From: Mycobacterium gallinarum
GTDB taxonomy: Bacteria > Actinomycetota > Actinomycetes > Mycobacteriales > Mycobacteriaceae
NCBI RefSeq assembly: GCF_010726765.1
Contig: NZ_AP022601.1
Location: 1,612,001-1,676,000, forward strand
Direction of reading: 5' to 3'
Length of the DNA stretch: 64,000 nt
A program made the translations under genes and the position numbers. This document shows, piece after piece, positions 16,582 through 24,583 of the stretch. The notes under the pieces were generated by a model. That model made no database searches, was not told where the DNA came from, and saw only the letters and a program-made list of their open reading frames with translations. Each line of letters opens with the position of its first letter. Position 1 is the first letter of the stretch.

Positions 16582-17869
16582 GTTCCTGACGACTGGGCCC
16601 TTCGGGTGGAGTCGGCCGCCATCCCCGTGAGTAGATCTCGCGAGCACGTGGCTCGGCCAGCAGCAGGCTGTCGGGCAAGTCGTCCATGGTGATGTACGGC
16701 GCAACGACCTCGGTGAGGCGCGGGTCGGCCTCCGCTGCCGCAACGATCAGATCTGACGGCAACGGGCGGCCGAGGTCGATGTCACCACCCGACCACCGAC
16801 GGACCCGGTCACTGTCGACGACTTGGTGGTCGGCGAACCACGGCTTGATGTTGGCGGTGCACCAGGCATCAAATTCCGTTGTCACGCTGACGATGTCGAT
16901 GTTCTTGCCAGTCAGCATCCTTACCAGCTGCCTGGCCTGCATGAAGGCCAACGCGATGCCGCGCCCCGCCAACGGCGTCGTGGTGCAGACGGAATCTCCG
17001 ACAGAGATCAGCCCGGGAAGGGCTGGACGACCGGAAGCGTCGAGCTGACCGCGGTAGTGGTTGTACAACCGCCCGCCGGCCAGGACTGCCATGATCGGCA
17101 GCGAGCGGTCGGAGTCGATCCAGTCGGCCAGTACCGGGATGGCGCCCACCGCAGCCTCGAACACCCCGTCATGCCGGAGACGGTGCAGACCACGGTCCGC
17201 GCCGTCGTGGATCAGCGTGACAGTGAACGTGTCGTTGTCGTGCAGGAACGTCACCGCTGCATAATCGGGAAAGCTCAGAGACAATCCGACCACCGAATTC
17301 GTCGGGCCAGGCTGCGCACCCGGTCGCAACCGATACTGCCGACCGACATAGGTGGCTCCGCAGTCTGCGCCCTCACCGCGGCCGCGCGAAGCGCCGGCGA
17401 TGCGGCCCGTACGGCCCGAGGCGTCGATGACCAAATCGGCGTCCAGCACGTCGGCTCCGATCCTGACTCCGGCGGCGCGTCCTCCCTGCACCACCACCTC
17501 GGTCACATTTGCCGCGACCAGGCGTATCCGTGGGTCAAGGGTGGCACGGTGCCACAGTTCGCGCTCGAACACCATTCGGCGACAGCGCAGCGCGGCGGCT
17601 CGACTGTTGGGACCCGGTGTCATCACCACCGAGGCGCCTGCCGACAGCAAACTCGCCAGCACGTCGGGCATTTCGGCGTTCAATGCGTCGACCACCTGCC
17701 CGCGAAAGCTGTGGGCGTGCTGAAACTGCATCACTCCCCTACGGCGCCATTCGGCCTGGAGCGGTGGCCCGGGTTCGCGGTCGACCACGACGACCTCGCG
17801 CCCCCGGCGAGCCAGCGCGATCGCGGTGAAAAGCCCGGTCGGGCCCGCGCCGACGATGAGGGTTCTCAT
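16544..17869 (-). CDS. FAD-dependent monooxygenase, aromatic-hydroxylase-like
   Basis: 441 residues from ATG at 17869. The N-terminal LIVGAGPTGLFTAIALARRG binds the FAD ADP moiety, DGADRGLHRL lies mid-protein and VGDSVCTTTPLAGRGIALA (about residue 305) is the GD motif that binds the flavin ribityl chain. This pattern fits the squalene-epoxidase/p-hydroxybenzoate hydroxylase superfamily; the substrate is unknown. It is divergent from a tetR gene 56 bases away, its likely repressor. Its 3' end overlaps cyp124. Confidence 0.82.
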   Translation of the reverse strand: MRTLIVGAGPTGLFTAIALARRGREVVVVDREPGPPLQAEWRRRGVMQFQHAHSFRGQVVDALNAEMPDVLASLLSAGASVVMTPGPNSRAAALRCRRMVFERELWHRATLDPRIRLVAANVTEVVVQGGRAAGVRIGADVLDADLVIDASGRTGRIAGASRGRGEGADCGATYVGRQYRLRPGAQPGPTNSVVGLSLSFPDYAAVTFLHDNDTFTVTLIHDGADRGLHRLRHDGVFEAAVGAIPVLADWIDSDRSLPIMAVLAGGRLYNHYRGQLDASGRPALPGLISVGDSVCTTTPLAGRGIALAFMQARQLVRMLTGKNIDIVSVTTEFDAWCTANIKPWFADHQVVDSDRVRRWSGGDIDLGRPLPSDLIVAAAEADPRLTEVVAPYITMDDLPDSLLLAEPRAREIYSRGWRPTPPEGPSRQELISVVSRTPAAA

Positions 17870-17883
17870 GGGCACTCCAATTG

Positions 17884-17922
17884 AGGTACCATTCAGTGTA
17901 ATGACTAGACACAGGGTTACCT
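17884..17922. promoter_or_regulatory. Possible TetR operator between FAD monooxygenase and tetR genes
   Basis: The divergent gap contains imperfect outer arms AGGTACC (17884-17890) and GGTTACCT (17915-17922) and an inner GTGT (17896-17899)/ACAC (17909-17912). Symmetry is modest, so this is a weak candidate supported mainly by the divergent tetR arrangement. Confidence 0.3.
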
Positions 17923-17925
17923 AGA

Positions 17926-18579
17926 ATGTCGGCGGCTGTCAAACGCGATTACCGATCAGATTTGCGCACGGCGCAGGCGCTCGAAACGCGCCGGGTTATC
18001 GTCACCACGGCTGCTGAGCTCTTCGCGGCACGGGGTTATGGTGCGACGACCGTCGACGCCGTCGCCGAAGCCGCAGGGGTCAGCCGCAAGACGGTGTTCA
18101 CTGCAGTCGGTGGCAAGCTCGACCTCCTCAAGACCGCGCTGGACTGGGCGGTGACCGGCGACGACCGACAGCTGGCGCTGGCGGATCGCAACGAGCTTCG
18201 CGAACTGCTGGAGCAGGCAGATCCGAAGAAGCTGATCACAGGATGGGTCCACGTTTTGGTGGATATCGACATCCGCGTGGGCCCCCTGATGCGCGCGCTC
18301 GAGATCGCCGCGAACGGGGACGCCGAAGCGCAGGACTTGCTCGATGAGTCACAGCGGCGGCGTCTAGCAGGTGCACGCGCGATCGTGCGACGGTTGGCCG
18401 CCCTCGGCGCGCTCAACCGCGGACTCAACCAGAACCAAGGTGCGGACATCGCATGGCTGGCCGCGGACCCGATGCTGCATGACCGGCTGGTGCGCACCCG
18501 AGGGTGGTCGCGGGGCCGATTCGAGCGATGGCTGGCCGAACTTCTGTCGGAGCAGCTGATCGGCGAGTCGGTCGACTAA
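17926..18579 (+). CDS. TetR-family transcriptional regulator
   Basis: 217 residues. The DNA-binding region is TRRVIVTTAAELFAARGYGATTVDAVAEAAGVSRKTVFTAVGG at about residues 20-62. The C-terminal domain is helical and unrecognised. It is divergent from the FAD monooxygenase gene, which it probably controls. The 3' end overlaps the convergent HAD gene by 4 bases. Confidence 0.87.
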   Translation: MSAAVKRDYRSDLRTAQALETRRVIVTTAAELFAARGYGATTVDAVAEAAGVSRKTVFTAVGGKLDLLKTALDWAVTGDDRQLALADRNELRELLEQADPKKLITGWVHVLVDIDIRVGPLMRALEIAANGDAEAQDLLDESQRRRLAGARAIVRRLAALGALNRGLNQNQGADIAWLAADPMLHDRLVRTRGWSRGRFERWLAELLSEQLIGESVD

Positions 18580-19277
18580 CGGGCTCCGACCAGATTGGCC
18601 AGCGCCGCGATTGGCGTGTCGTCGAGGTGCTGGCAGAGGTCGATAGCGTCCTCGAAAACCTGGTGCGCCCCGGCCTGTTCGAGTTCGCATTTCGACACCC
18701 CGCCGCTGAGCAGGGCGATGGTGACGACACCGGCGCGCTTGCACGCTTCGACGTCCCACACCGCATCGCCGACGAACACGGCGTGCCCGGCCTCAACTCC
18801 GGCACGCTCGAGGGCGACGTTGATGATGTCGGGCTTCGGCTTGGCGGTGTCCACATCGGCCGACGATGTCATTGCCGACACCAGGTGGTCGCAATCCAGG
18901 ACGTCGCGCAGAATCTCGAGTTCGTCGTCCGGTGCCGATGTCGCCAAAACAACCTGCACGCCCAGCTTTTCGACGGCCTCGAGAAGCTCTCGCGCACCGG
19001 GTAACGGCCGTAGCAGCGACGCTGTTTCTTTGTAGTAGCGAGAATTCAGCTCCTTGGCTCGCGCCCGTGTGTCGTCATCGGCGTCCTCGGCGAGCGTCGC
19101 GAGGAGGGTCGAACCATCCATGCCGATTGACCGGTGAATGCGCCACGCGTCGACCGCGATTCCTACCTCGGCGAACGCTCGGGACCAGGCGTACACGTGG
19201 TGGTAGTTCGAATCGACCAGGGTGCCGTCGATGTCGAACAGCACCGCTGCCGCGGGTTCTCTCTTGCTCGACGTCAC
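18576..19277 (-). CDS. HAD-superfamily phosphatase (phosphoglycolate phosphatase/beta-phosphoglucomutase-like)
   Basis: 233 residues. HAD motif I is VLFDIDGTLVDSNYHHVYAW with both catalytic aspartates, motif II lies in VVLATSAPDDE, motif III lysine in AKPKPDII and motif IV in AVFVGDAVWDVEAC. The helical cap sits between motifs I and II, as in subclass I phosphatases. The substrate cannot be inferred. Its start overlaps the end of the upstream membrane protein gene (ATGA, 19274-19277), so the two are translationally coupled. Confidence 0.84.
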   Translation of the reverse strand: MTSSKREPAAAVLFDIDGTLVDSNYHHVYAWSRAFAEVGIAVDAWRIHRSIGMDGSTLLATLAEDADDDTRARAKELNSRYYKETASLLRPLPGARELLEAVEKLGVQVVLATSAPDDELEILRDVLDCDHLVSAMTSSADVDTAKPKPDIINVALERAGVEAGHAVFVGDAVWDVEACKRAGVVTIALLSGGVSKCELEQAGAHQVFEDAIDLCQHLDDTPIAALANLVGAR

Positions 19278-19720
19278 GAACGCAGATGCTCCTGCGACGC
19301 TGGCCTCTGCTGCGGCGTGGTAGGGGTGTTCGCGCGCCCTTCGTCCACCCCGTCAACCTTGCCGGGAGCGGACTCGTCAGTGCTTCCCTTCGGATCCAGC
19401 TTGTCGACCCGTTCGCGATGCGCGTCCAGTTCCTCGCGAGAGTTGTCGACAGCCTCGCGGTGGGTGCGCGCGGTGTTCTGCAGGCGGGCGGCCTCGGCGG
19501 CCTTCGCCTCGGCTTCTGCGGCCGCTGCCCTGGCCTTCGCCTCGGTCTCATCGGCGACCGCCTGCCGCTTCTCGAGATGCTCTGTCCGTTGGTTGATTTC
19601 GCCGCGCAGCCGTTCGGCTTCGGCGCGCCGGCGTGAATTACGAACGGTCCATGCGACCAACGCGATGATGACTATCGCCGCGACAGCGACAACTATCCAG
19701 ATGACGGCGTTGTTATCCAT
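19274..19720 (-). CDS. Membrane-anchored coiled-coil protein
   Basis: 148 residues. One N-terminal helix (VIWIVVAVAAIVIIALVAW, about residues 6-24) is followed by a long alanine/glutamate/arginine-rich coiled coil (about 28-100) and a disordered tail rich in glycine, threonine and glutamine. The family is not recognised. It could act as a cytoplasmic scaffold at the membrane. Translational coupling to the HAD gene suggests a shared role. Confidence 0.75.
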   Translation of the reverse strand: MDNNAVIWIVVAVAAIVIIALVAWTVRNSRRRAEAERLRGEINQRTEHLEKRQAVADETEAKARAAAAEAEAKAAEAARLQNTARTHREAVDNSREELDAHRERVDKLDPKGSTDESAPGKVDGVDEGRANTPTTPQQRPASQEHLRS

Positions 19721-19839
19721 GTCGGCTCCTTCGGATTGCCCCGGGTCACGACGATTGACGAACCCGCTAATTCTGCGGATGCCCGTCCGTCGATGCGTCT
19801 AAACCGCAGCGGGACGCAGGAACCGGATGCCGGCCGGAT

Positions 19840-20241
19840 TCACTGGACGATCAAGGTGCTCTTCATGGAGGGGTGGTACACGCAGTAGAACGGGTATTCT
19901 CCCGGCTCGGTCGGCGCAGTGAGTGTGCCCTGCTCTCCGGCGTCGACGTGCACGTCGAACGTGCCTTCGGTTTCGGACGTCACGGAGTGCTCGGCCGAGT
20001 CGTCGTTCTTTAAGGTGATCGTCGCGCCCGGTGCGACGGTGATCGGATCGCCGAAGCTCATGTTCGCCATCGTGATCGTCGGACCCGACGCCTCGGTGGT
20101 ACCGCTGGTGGATTCGGGGCTCGCGGTCGCTGTCGCGGTGCCGCTGTCGCCCTCTGAGGTGGTGTAGCTGGATTCGCTGCCGCACGCGGCGATCGCAGCG
20201 GACAGGCAGATGGTCACGCACACCAGCAAGATCTTCTTCAT
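19840..20241 (-). CDS. Cupredoxin-domain lipoprotein
   Basis: 133 residues. A lipoprotein signal ends at the lipobox AAIAAC (Cys about residue 20), followed by a Ser/Thr-rich linker of about 30 residues and a plastocyanin-like domain. Copper ligands are visible as His in AEHSVT and Cys, His and Met in YCVYHPSM near the C-terminus, the normal type-1 copper set. It probably binds copper at the outer face of the membrane and carries electrons or buffers copper. Confidence 0.85.
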   Translation of the reverse strand: MKKILLVCVTICLSAAIAACGSESSYTTSEGDSGTATATASPESTSGTTEASGPTITMANMSFGDPITVAPGATITLKNDDSAEHSVTSETEGTFDVHVDAGEQGTLTAPTEPGEYPFYCVYHPSMKSTLIVQ

Positions 20242-20314
20242 CGCGTCTCCTGAAGTCGAACACGATTATCGACCGGTTTCGTCCAACCAGGGCGCTTTTT
20301 GCGACCGCGCCCGA

Positions 20315-20707
20315 TCAGACCGTCGCGCTGACAGGCCCGACCGGCGTGCACACCGGCTGCGGCGGATTCCCGGTGTTCGCGCATCCCCGGCCTGTCGAGA
20401 CGTAGGTGGCGCCGGGCTCATACGGCGCATAAAAGACCTGCGCGGCCAGCGGTCCGTTGCTCGCCTGGCAGTTGGGGGCCCCGGGGCTGCCCTGCATCTG
20501 GAGACAGGCCACGGAGAGGTAGACGTTGGATCGCTCGCACGCGCCCGGTGAAATCGTCGCAGTGACCATCCTCGTGCCCGACACGTCCACGACCTGCGGC
20601 GGGGACAAATTGTAGGTGCAGGTGGGCGGGGGTTCGGCGACGGCGACGGCGGGGCAGGCAAGCGGCAGCGTCGCTGCGGCGATGAGGAACGTCAGCGACC
20701 GGATCAT
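20315..20707 (-). CDS. Secreted cysteine-containing protein of unknown function
   Basis: 130 residues from ATG at 20707, with a Sec signal peptide (SLTFLIAAATLPLACPAVAVAE) and a mature part of about 105 residues with six cysteines, likely making disulfides (PTCTY, GACERS, VACLQ, PNCQA, RGCAN, PVCTP). The family is not recognised; small secreted proteins of this kind are common in mycobacteria. A longer start at 20725 would overlap the upstream gene. It lies between a cupredoxin lipoprotein and a YoaK-like protein. Confidence 0.7.
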   Translation of the reverse strand: MIRSLTFLIAAATLPLACPAVAVAEPPPTCTYNLSPPQVVDVSGTRMVTATISPGACERSNVYLSVACLQMQGSPGAPNCQASNGPLAAQVFYAPYEPGATYVSTGRGCANTGNPPQPVCTPVGPVSATV

Positions 20708-20721
20708 CCCTGGATCGTAGA

Positions 20722-21411
20722 TCACCGCAGGTAGTGCTCATCGACGATGAACAAACACAGTGTGATGGCCAGGAATCCGGCAGGCAGCCAGATCGCATGC
20801 ACTCCCCACGCAACGCTGGCGAACGAACCCGCGAGGGCGCCCACCCCGAAGACGGTGATCAGCGCACCATAGACCCCGAATGCGCGCCGTGACGCCGCGT
20901 GTTTCTCGACAAACGCGTCGTACCCGGACTCCATGAGTCGCATCAGGTTGCCCGTGGTCGCGACTGGCAGATAGGCCAGGTCTCCGATGTTGCGAAACAG
21001 TCCGATCTGCATGGCGGCCAAGAACGAGATCGGCACGGTCACGTAGCTGTGGGGTACCGAGGCGGGGACGAATCCGATGATGCCCAGCGAGACGGCCTGC
21101 ACGGCCATGGTCCAGCGCAGAGCATGCGGGACGAGACGCTCGACGCGGCCGGATTTGATGTGCGATGCCAGCGCCATGCCGACGATGAACGCCAGCAGCG
21201 GCCAGACGTGGGCGAGCGCCGCAGACCACTTGCCTTCCGACGTGTCGATCGCGCCGAAGATGACGTTCGCGGTCTGCACGTTGGCGAACACGCCGCCGCG
21301 CGCGATGTAGGTGTGCGCGTCGAGGAATCCGTTGGTCACTGTGAGCAGCAAGGCGAACCACAGGGTGCGGGTTCGCTCGATGTCCTGTGGGCCGGTCGGC
21401 ACGCCACCCAT
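20722..21411 (-). CDS. DUF1275/YoaK-family membrane protein
   Basis: 229 residues with about six membrane helices. TNGFLDAHTYIARGGVFANVQTANVIF near the N-terminus and PVATTGNLMRLM are the conserved segments of the YoaK/DUF1275 family, integral membrane proteins of unknown function. The last helix ends in FIVDEHYLR. The gene is on the same strand as mgtA, 32 bases downstream of it, and may be in the same transcription unit. Confidence 0.8.
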   Translation of the reverse strand: MGGVPTGPQDIERTRTLWFALLLTVTNGFLDAHTYIARGGVFANVQTANVIFGAIDTSEGKWSAALAHVWPLLAFIVGMALASHIKSGRVERLVPHALRWTMAVQAVSLGIIGFVPASVPHSYVTVPISFLAAMQIGLFRNIGDLAYLPVATTGNLMRLMESGYDAFVEKHAASRRAFGVYGALITVFGVGALAGSFASVAWGVHAIWLPAGFLAITLCLFIVDEHYLR

Positions 21412-21443
21412 GCCGACAACCTAATCTGTGTCTCCGGTGCGGC

Positions 21444-22550
21444 CTAACCCGCACCCAGCGCGTTCAGCATTCCAGTGGCAGCTCGCGGCCAGGTGAACTG
21501 TTCTGCGCGGCGTCGGGCATCGTTGCGCCGCAACCGCTCTGGACGGCTGATGATTGACGTGACCGCTCGTGCGATGGCAGCCGGGTCGTTGTCTGCTGCG
21601 GCACCACTTTCGGCGGTGAGAAGTTCCGCGAGCGCCGACGTCCGCGAAACCACCGCCGGTGTACCGCAGGCCAAGGCCTCCAACGCGGCAAGGCCGAACG
21701 TTTCGTGCGGACCCGGTGCGATCGCGACGTCGGCGGTCGCGAGGATGGTGGCCACGGTGTCGCGGCACCCGATGTAGCCGGTGAAGTCGACGGGCAGGCG
21801 GGCGGCCTGGCGTTCGAGCCTGGCGCGCATCGGGCCTTCGCCGACGACCACGAGGCGGGCGTCCACACCCGAGTCCCGCAGGGAGGCAACGGTATCAATG
21901 CTGCGGTGAGCATGCTTCTCCACCGAGAGACGGCCGCAATGCACCAGCAACGTCTGCTCCGGGCGGGCCCACCGTCGCCGGACCGAGCTGGATCGTCGGC
22001 TGGGATGGAATTGGTCGAGGTCCACGCCGAGCGGCACCGTCACCACGTTCGTGGCGTCGATCCTGTCGAATTCCGCACGCGCGAACGCCGTGGTGCACAC
22101 GACCGCGTCATAGCTTTCGGCGGTGCGGCGGTTGGCGGCGTCGGCGATCGAGCGGGCGGCACGCGCCGGGAGTACTTGCCCGACAAGGCGATCGAGCCGT
22201 TCATGAGAGATCATCACCGTGGCGACGTCGCGCTGCCTGCCCCATTCACCGAGCGAGCGCAGGGTGAGGCGGTCGGACACCTCGAGTGCATCCGGCGCCA
22301 GCTGCGCCAGCAGTTCGGTGACGGGCCCGGGCAGCACGGCACGATATCCACCGGTGAACGGGATGAGCCGAGCCGGCAGCGAGATTCGGACGACTCCCGA
22401 CGGCAGCTCGTGCCATTCGAGGGTTCGGCCCGGCACCACCAGGAAGACGTCATGTCCGCGGGCGCAGTACTCCGCTCCGAGACGATCCACTGCTGTGCGC
22501 AGGCCCCCCGAACGCGGGCCGTAGAAATTCGCGACCTGTGCTACCCGCAT
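21444..22550 (-). CDS. mgtA: GDP-mannose-dependent alpha-mannosyltransferase MgtA (PimC-like), GT4 family
   Basis: 368 residues from ATG at 22550, matching my memory of M. tuberculosis MgtA (Rv0557): RVAQVANFYGPRSGGLRTAV at the N-terminus, SDRLTLRSLG, VTVPLGVDL, HCGRLSVEKHA and the GT4 catalytic APGPHETFGLAALEALACG. MgtA mannosylates glucuronosyl diacylglycerol to make a lipid anchor of lipomannan-like glycolipids at the inner membrane. An alternative start at 22574 adds eight residues. The menaquinone genes that flank it in M. tuberculosis are absent here. Confidence 0.88.
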   Translation of the reverse strand: MRVAQVANFYGPRSGGLRTAVDRLGAEYCARGHDVFLVVPGRTLEWHELPSGVVRISLPARLIPFTGGYRAVLPGPVTELLAQLAPDALEVSDRLTLRSLGEWGRQRDVATVMISHERLDRLVGQVLPARAARSIADAANRRTAESYDAVVCTTAFARAEFDRIDATNVVTVPLGVDLDQFHPSRRSSSVRRRWARPEQTLLVHCGRLSVEKHAHRSIDTVASLRDSGVDARLVVVGEGPMRARLERQAARLPVDFTGYIGCRDTVATILATADVAIAPGPHETFGLAALEALACGTPAVVSRTSALAELLTAESGAAADNDPAAIARAVTSIISRPERLRRNDARRRAEQFTWPRAATGMLNALGAG

Positions 22551-22644
22551 GAGCTGAATTTGACCCGGACGCATGTGCGGTCAACAACGCGACATCAACG
22601 CCCAGCTGAATTGCGCGCGAATTCGGACTCCCTGACGAAAGTCG

Positions 22645-23556
22645 TCAGGCGACGTGTGCGGTGAACCAGTCCTGCACCCGGCGCCAGGCATCCTCGGCGG
22701 CGGTGGCGTTGTACCGGTCGCCGGTGTCGTTGAAGAACGCATGGTTGGCGTCGGGTTCGGTGACCAGTTCGAATACCAGGCCGGCCTTCTCCAGCGCCGC
22801 CCGCGCGACCGGCTCGGTGGCGTTGACGCGCTGGTCCTGGGCGGCGTAGATACCCAGCACTGCAACATCTTTGGAGCCGGCGAAATCCGGGTTGTCGGGC
22901 GTCGGACCGTAGAACGGCACGGCGGCGGCCAGCCGCGGCTCACCGGAGGCCAGCAGTCGCCAGACGAAACCGCCACCCATACAGAAGCCGACCGCGGCGA
23001 CCTTCTTGCCCGGCACCCGGCGCTGGAGTTCGTCGATTCCCGACTTCAGATCCGCCAGCGCCTCCTCGGGCGGCAGCTTGCCCAAGGCCGCCGTGGCTTC
23101 GGCGGGATCGGCGAACCTACCCGTGCCGCCCTGCGCGGACAGCAGGTCGATCGCCAGCGCGGAGTAGCCGATGCCGGCGAACCGCCCGGCCACCGAGCGG
23201 ATGTAGTCGTTGAGTCCCTTGTTCTCGTGGATGACGAGGACTCCCCCGCGCGGTTCGGCTGCGGGCGCCCAGGCCGCCTGCAGTTCCCCACGGGGGCCGG
23301 CCCAGGTGATCGGCGTAGACGGGACGGTGTTCTCCGATCCTGGCGGCGGTGTCCTGACGGTGGCCGGTTCGTTCGACGTCACGGGCGCGTTCGACGTCGG
23401 CTGCTTGTTCTCGCCGCACGCCGCGATCAACGCGGTCGCCGCCGCGGCGCCCACGCCGAGCAGTGCCAGCCTGCGTAGGGCCTCGCGTCTGGACAGCAAC
23501 CCGTCTACGTGATCGGTGGCGATTTCTTCCGCGATATACCGCTGTAACGGGGTCAC
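22645..23556 (-). CDS. Exported dienelactone hydrolase-family lipoprotein
   Basis: 303 residues from GTG at 23556. The N-terminus has a twin-arginine-like SRREALRRLALLG followed by a hydrophobic stretch and a lipobox-like ALIAACG (Cys about 55). The dienelactone hydrolase domain has the nucleophile in GFCMGGG (Cys, about residue 179), the acid in YAAQDQRVN and the His in DANHAFFND, a Cys-Asp-His triad. A role on envelope or extracellular esters/lactones is inferred. The start is only 18 bases from the divergent SDR gene. Confidence 0.82.
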   Translation of the reverse strand: MTPLQRYIAEEIATDHVDGLLSRREALRRLALLGVGAAAATALIAACGENKQPTSNAPVTSNEPATVRTPPPGSENTVPSTPITWAGPRGELQAAWAPAAEPRGGVLVIHENKGLNDYIRSVAGRFAGIGYSALAIDLLSAQGGTGRFADPAEATAALGKLPPEEALADLKSGIDELQRRVPGKKVAAVGFCMGGGFVWRLLASGEPRLAAAVPFYGPTPDNPDFAGSKDVAVLGIYAAQDQRVNATEPVARAALEKAGLVFELVTEPDANHAFFNDTGDRYNATAAEDAWRRVQDWFTAHVA

Positions 23557-23574
23557 TTTCGCAAGTATGCACTC

Positions 23575-24498
23575 ATGGACTGGACTCCGGATGCGGATGC
23601 ACTGCGCGGCCGGGTGGCCGTGGTGGCCGGAGCGACGCGCGGCGCGGGGCGAGGCATCGCCGCGTCGCTCGGTGAAGCCGGGGCGACGGTGATCTGCACG
23701 GGCCGCAGCAGCGTGGCCGGCAACGCCGAATCCGACTATGACCGCCCAGAAACCATCGAGGAAACCGCCGAACTCGTCTCTGGCCTGGGCGGCACCGGGA
23801 TCGCTGTGCAGGTCGACCATCTCGATGTGGACGCGGTGACGCGTCTCGCGGACCGTGTGCGCCGCGACTACGGCGCGATCGACATCCTCGTCAACGACAT
23901 CTGGGGCGCGGAGATCCTCAAGGGCGGTCCACCCCTGTGGAACCGGCCGATCTGGGAGCACGACCTCGCCGACGGTCTACGCATCCTACGGCTGGGTATC
24001 GACACCCACCTCATCACGTCGCACTGCCTGCTGCCGCTGCTGGTGTGCCGTCCCGGCGGATTGCTCGTCGAAGTGACCGACGGGACAAAGAGTTTCAACG
24101 ACGACAACTATCGGTTGTCGGTGTTCTACGATCTGGCCAAGGTCGCCGTCAACCGGCTGGCCTATAGCCAGGGCCACGAGCTGGCGGGCTTCGGCGCCAC
24201 CGCGGTGGCCGTCACGCCTGGCTGGCTGCGGTCGGAGATGATGCTCGACAACTGGGGCGTCACCGAGGAGAACTGGCATATCGCACTGGACCCGCTGCGC
24301 TCAGACGGCCCCGTCGCTCCCCCGGCCTTCGCCGTGTCGGAGACACCCAGGTACGTCGGGCGCGGGGTTGCCGCGATCGCCGCCGACGCGCGCCGGTCAC
24401 GTTTCAACCAGCAATCCGTCACGTCGGCCGACCTCGCGCGTGAGTACGGTTTCACCGACCTGGACGGCCGCCAGCCGGACGGTTGGGCCCCCGGATAA
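23575..24498 (+). CDS. Short-chain dehydrogenase/reductase
   Basis: 307 residues. The Rossmann cofactor motif is GATRGAGRGIAASLGEAG (about residues 20-37), an NDIWG segment replaces the usual NNAG (about 110), and the catalytic pair is Y-D-L-A-K (about 184-188). The usual serine before it appears to be threonine (LVEVTDGT). Length beyond 300 and an insertion near WNRPIWEHDL are unusual for classical SDRs. The substrate is unknown. It is tightly divergent from the dienelactone hydrolase-like gene. Confidence 0.82.
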   Translation: MDWTPDADALRGRVAVVAGATRGAGRGIAASLGEAGATVICTGRSSVAGNAESDYDRPETIEETAELVSGLGGTGIAVQVDHLDVDAVTRLADRVRRDYGAIDILVNDIWGAEILKGGPPLWNRPIWEHDLADGLRILRLGIDTHLITSHCLLPLLVCRPGGLLVEVTDGTKSFNDDNYRLSVFYDLAKVAVNRLAYSQGHELAGFGATAVAVTPGWLRSEMMLDNWGVTEENWHIALDPLRSDGPVAPPAFAVSETPRYVGRGVAAIAADARRSRFNQQSVTSADLAREYGFTDLDGRQPDGWAPG

Positions 24499-24530
24499 TT
24501 GCAGGTCAGACGTTAAAGTAGACAACTATT

Positions 24531-24580
24531 GAAATCTGTTCACGGATTTCGTTGACACCTGCGGGTCCGCACTGTTCTAT
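24531..24580 (+). promoter_or_regulatory. Possible operator and promoter of the amidohydrolase gene
   Basis: GAAATC (24531-24536) and GATTTC (24545-24550) form a 6-base inverted repeat. Directly after it, TTGACA (24552-24557) is a perfect -35 element and TTCTAT (24575-24580) a weak -10, spaced 17 bases. The GTG start at 24584 would then fall very close to the transcription start, a possible leaderless mRNA. The -10 match is poor. Confidence 0.3.
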
Positions 24581-24583
24581 GAC

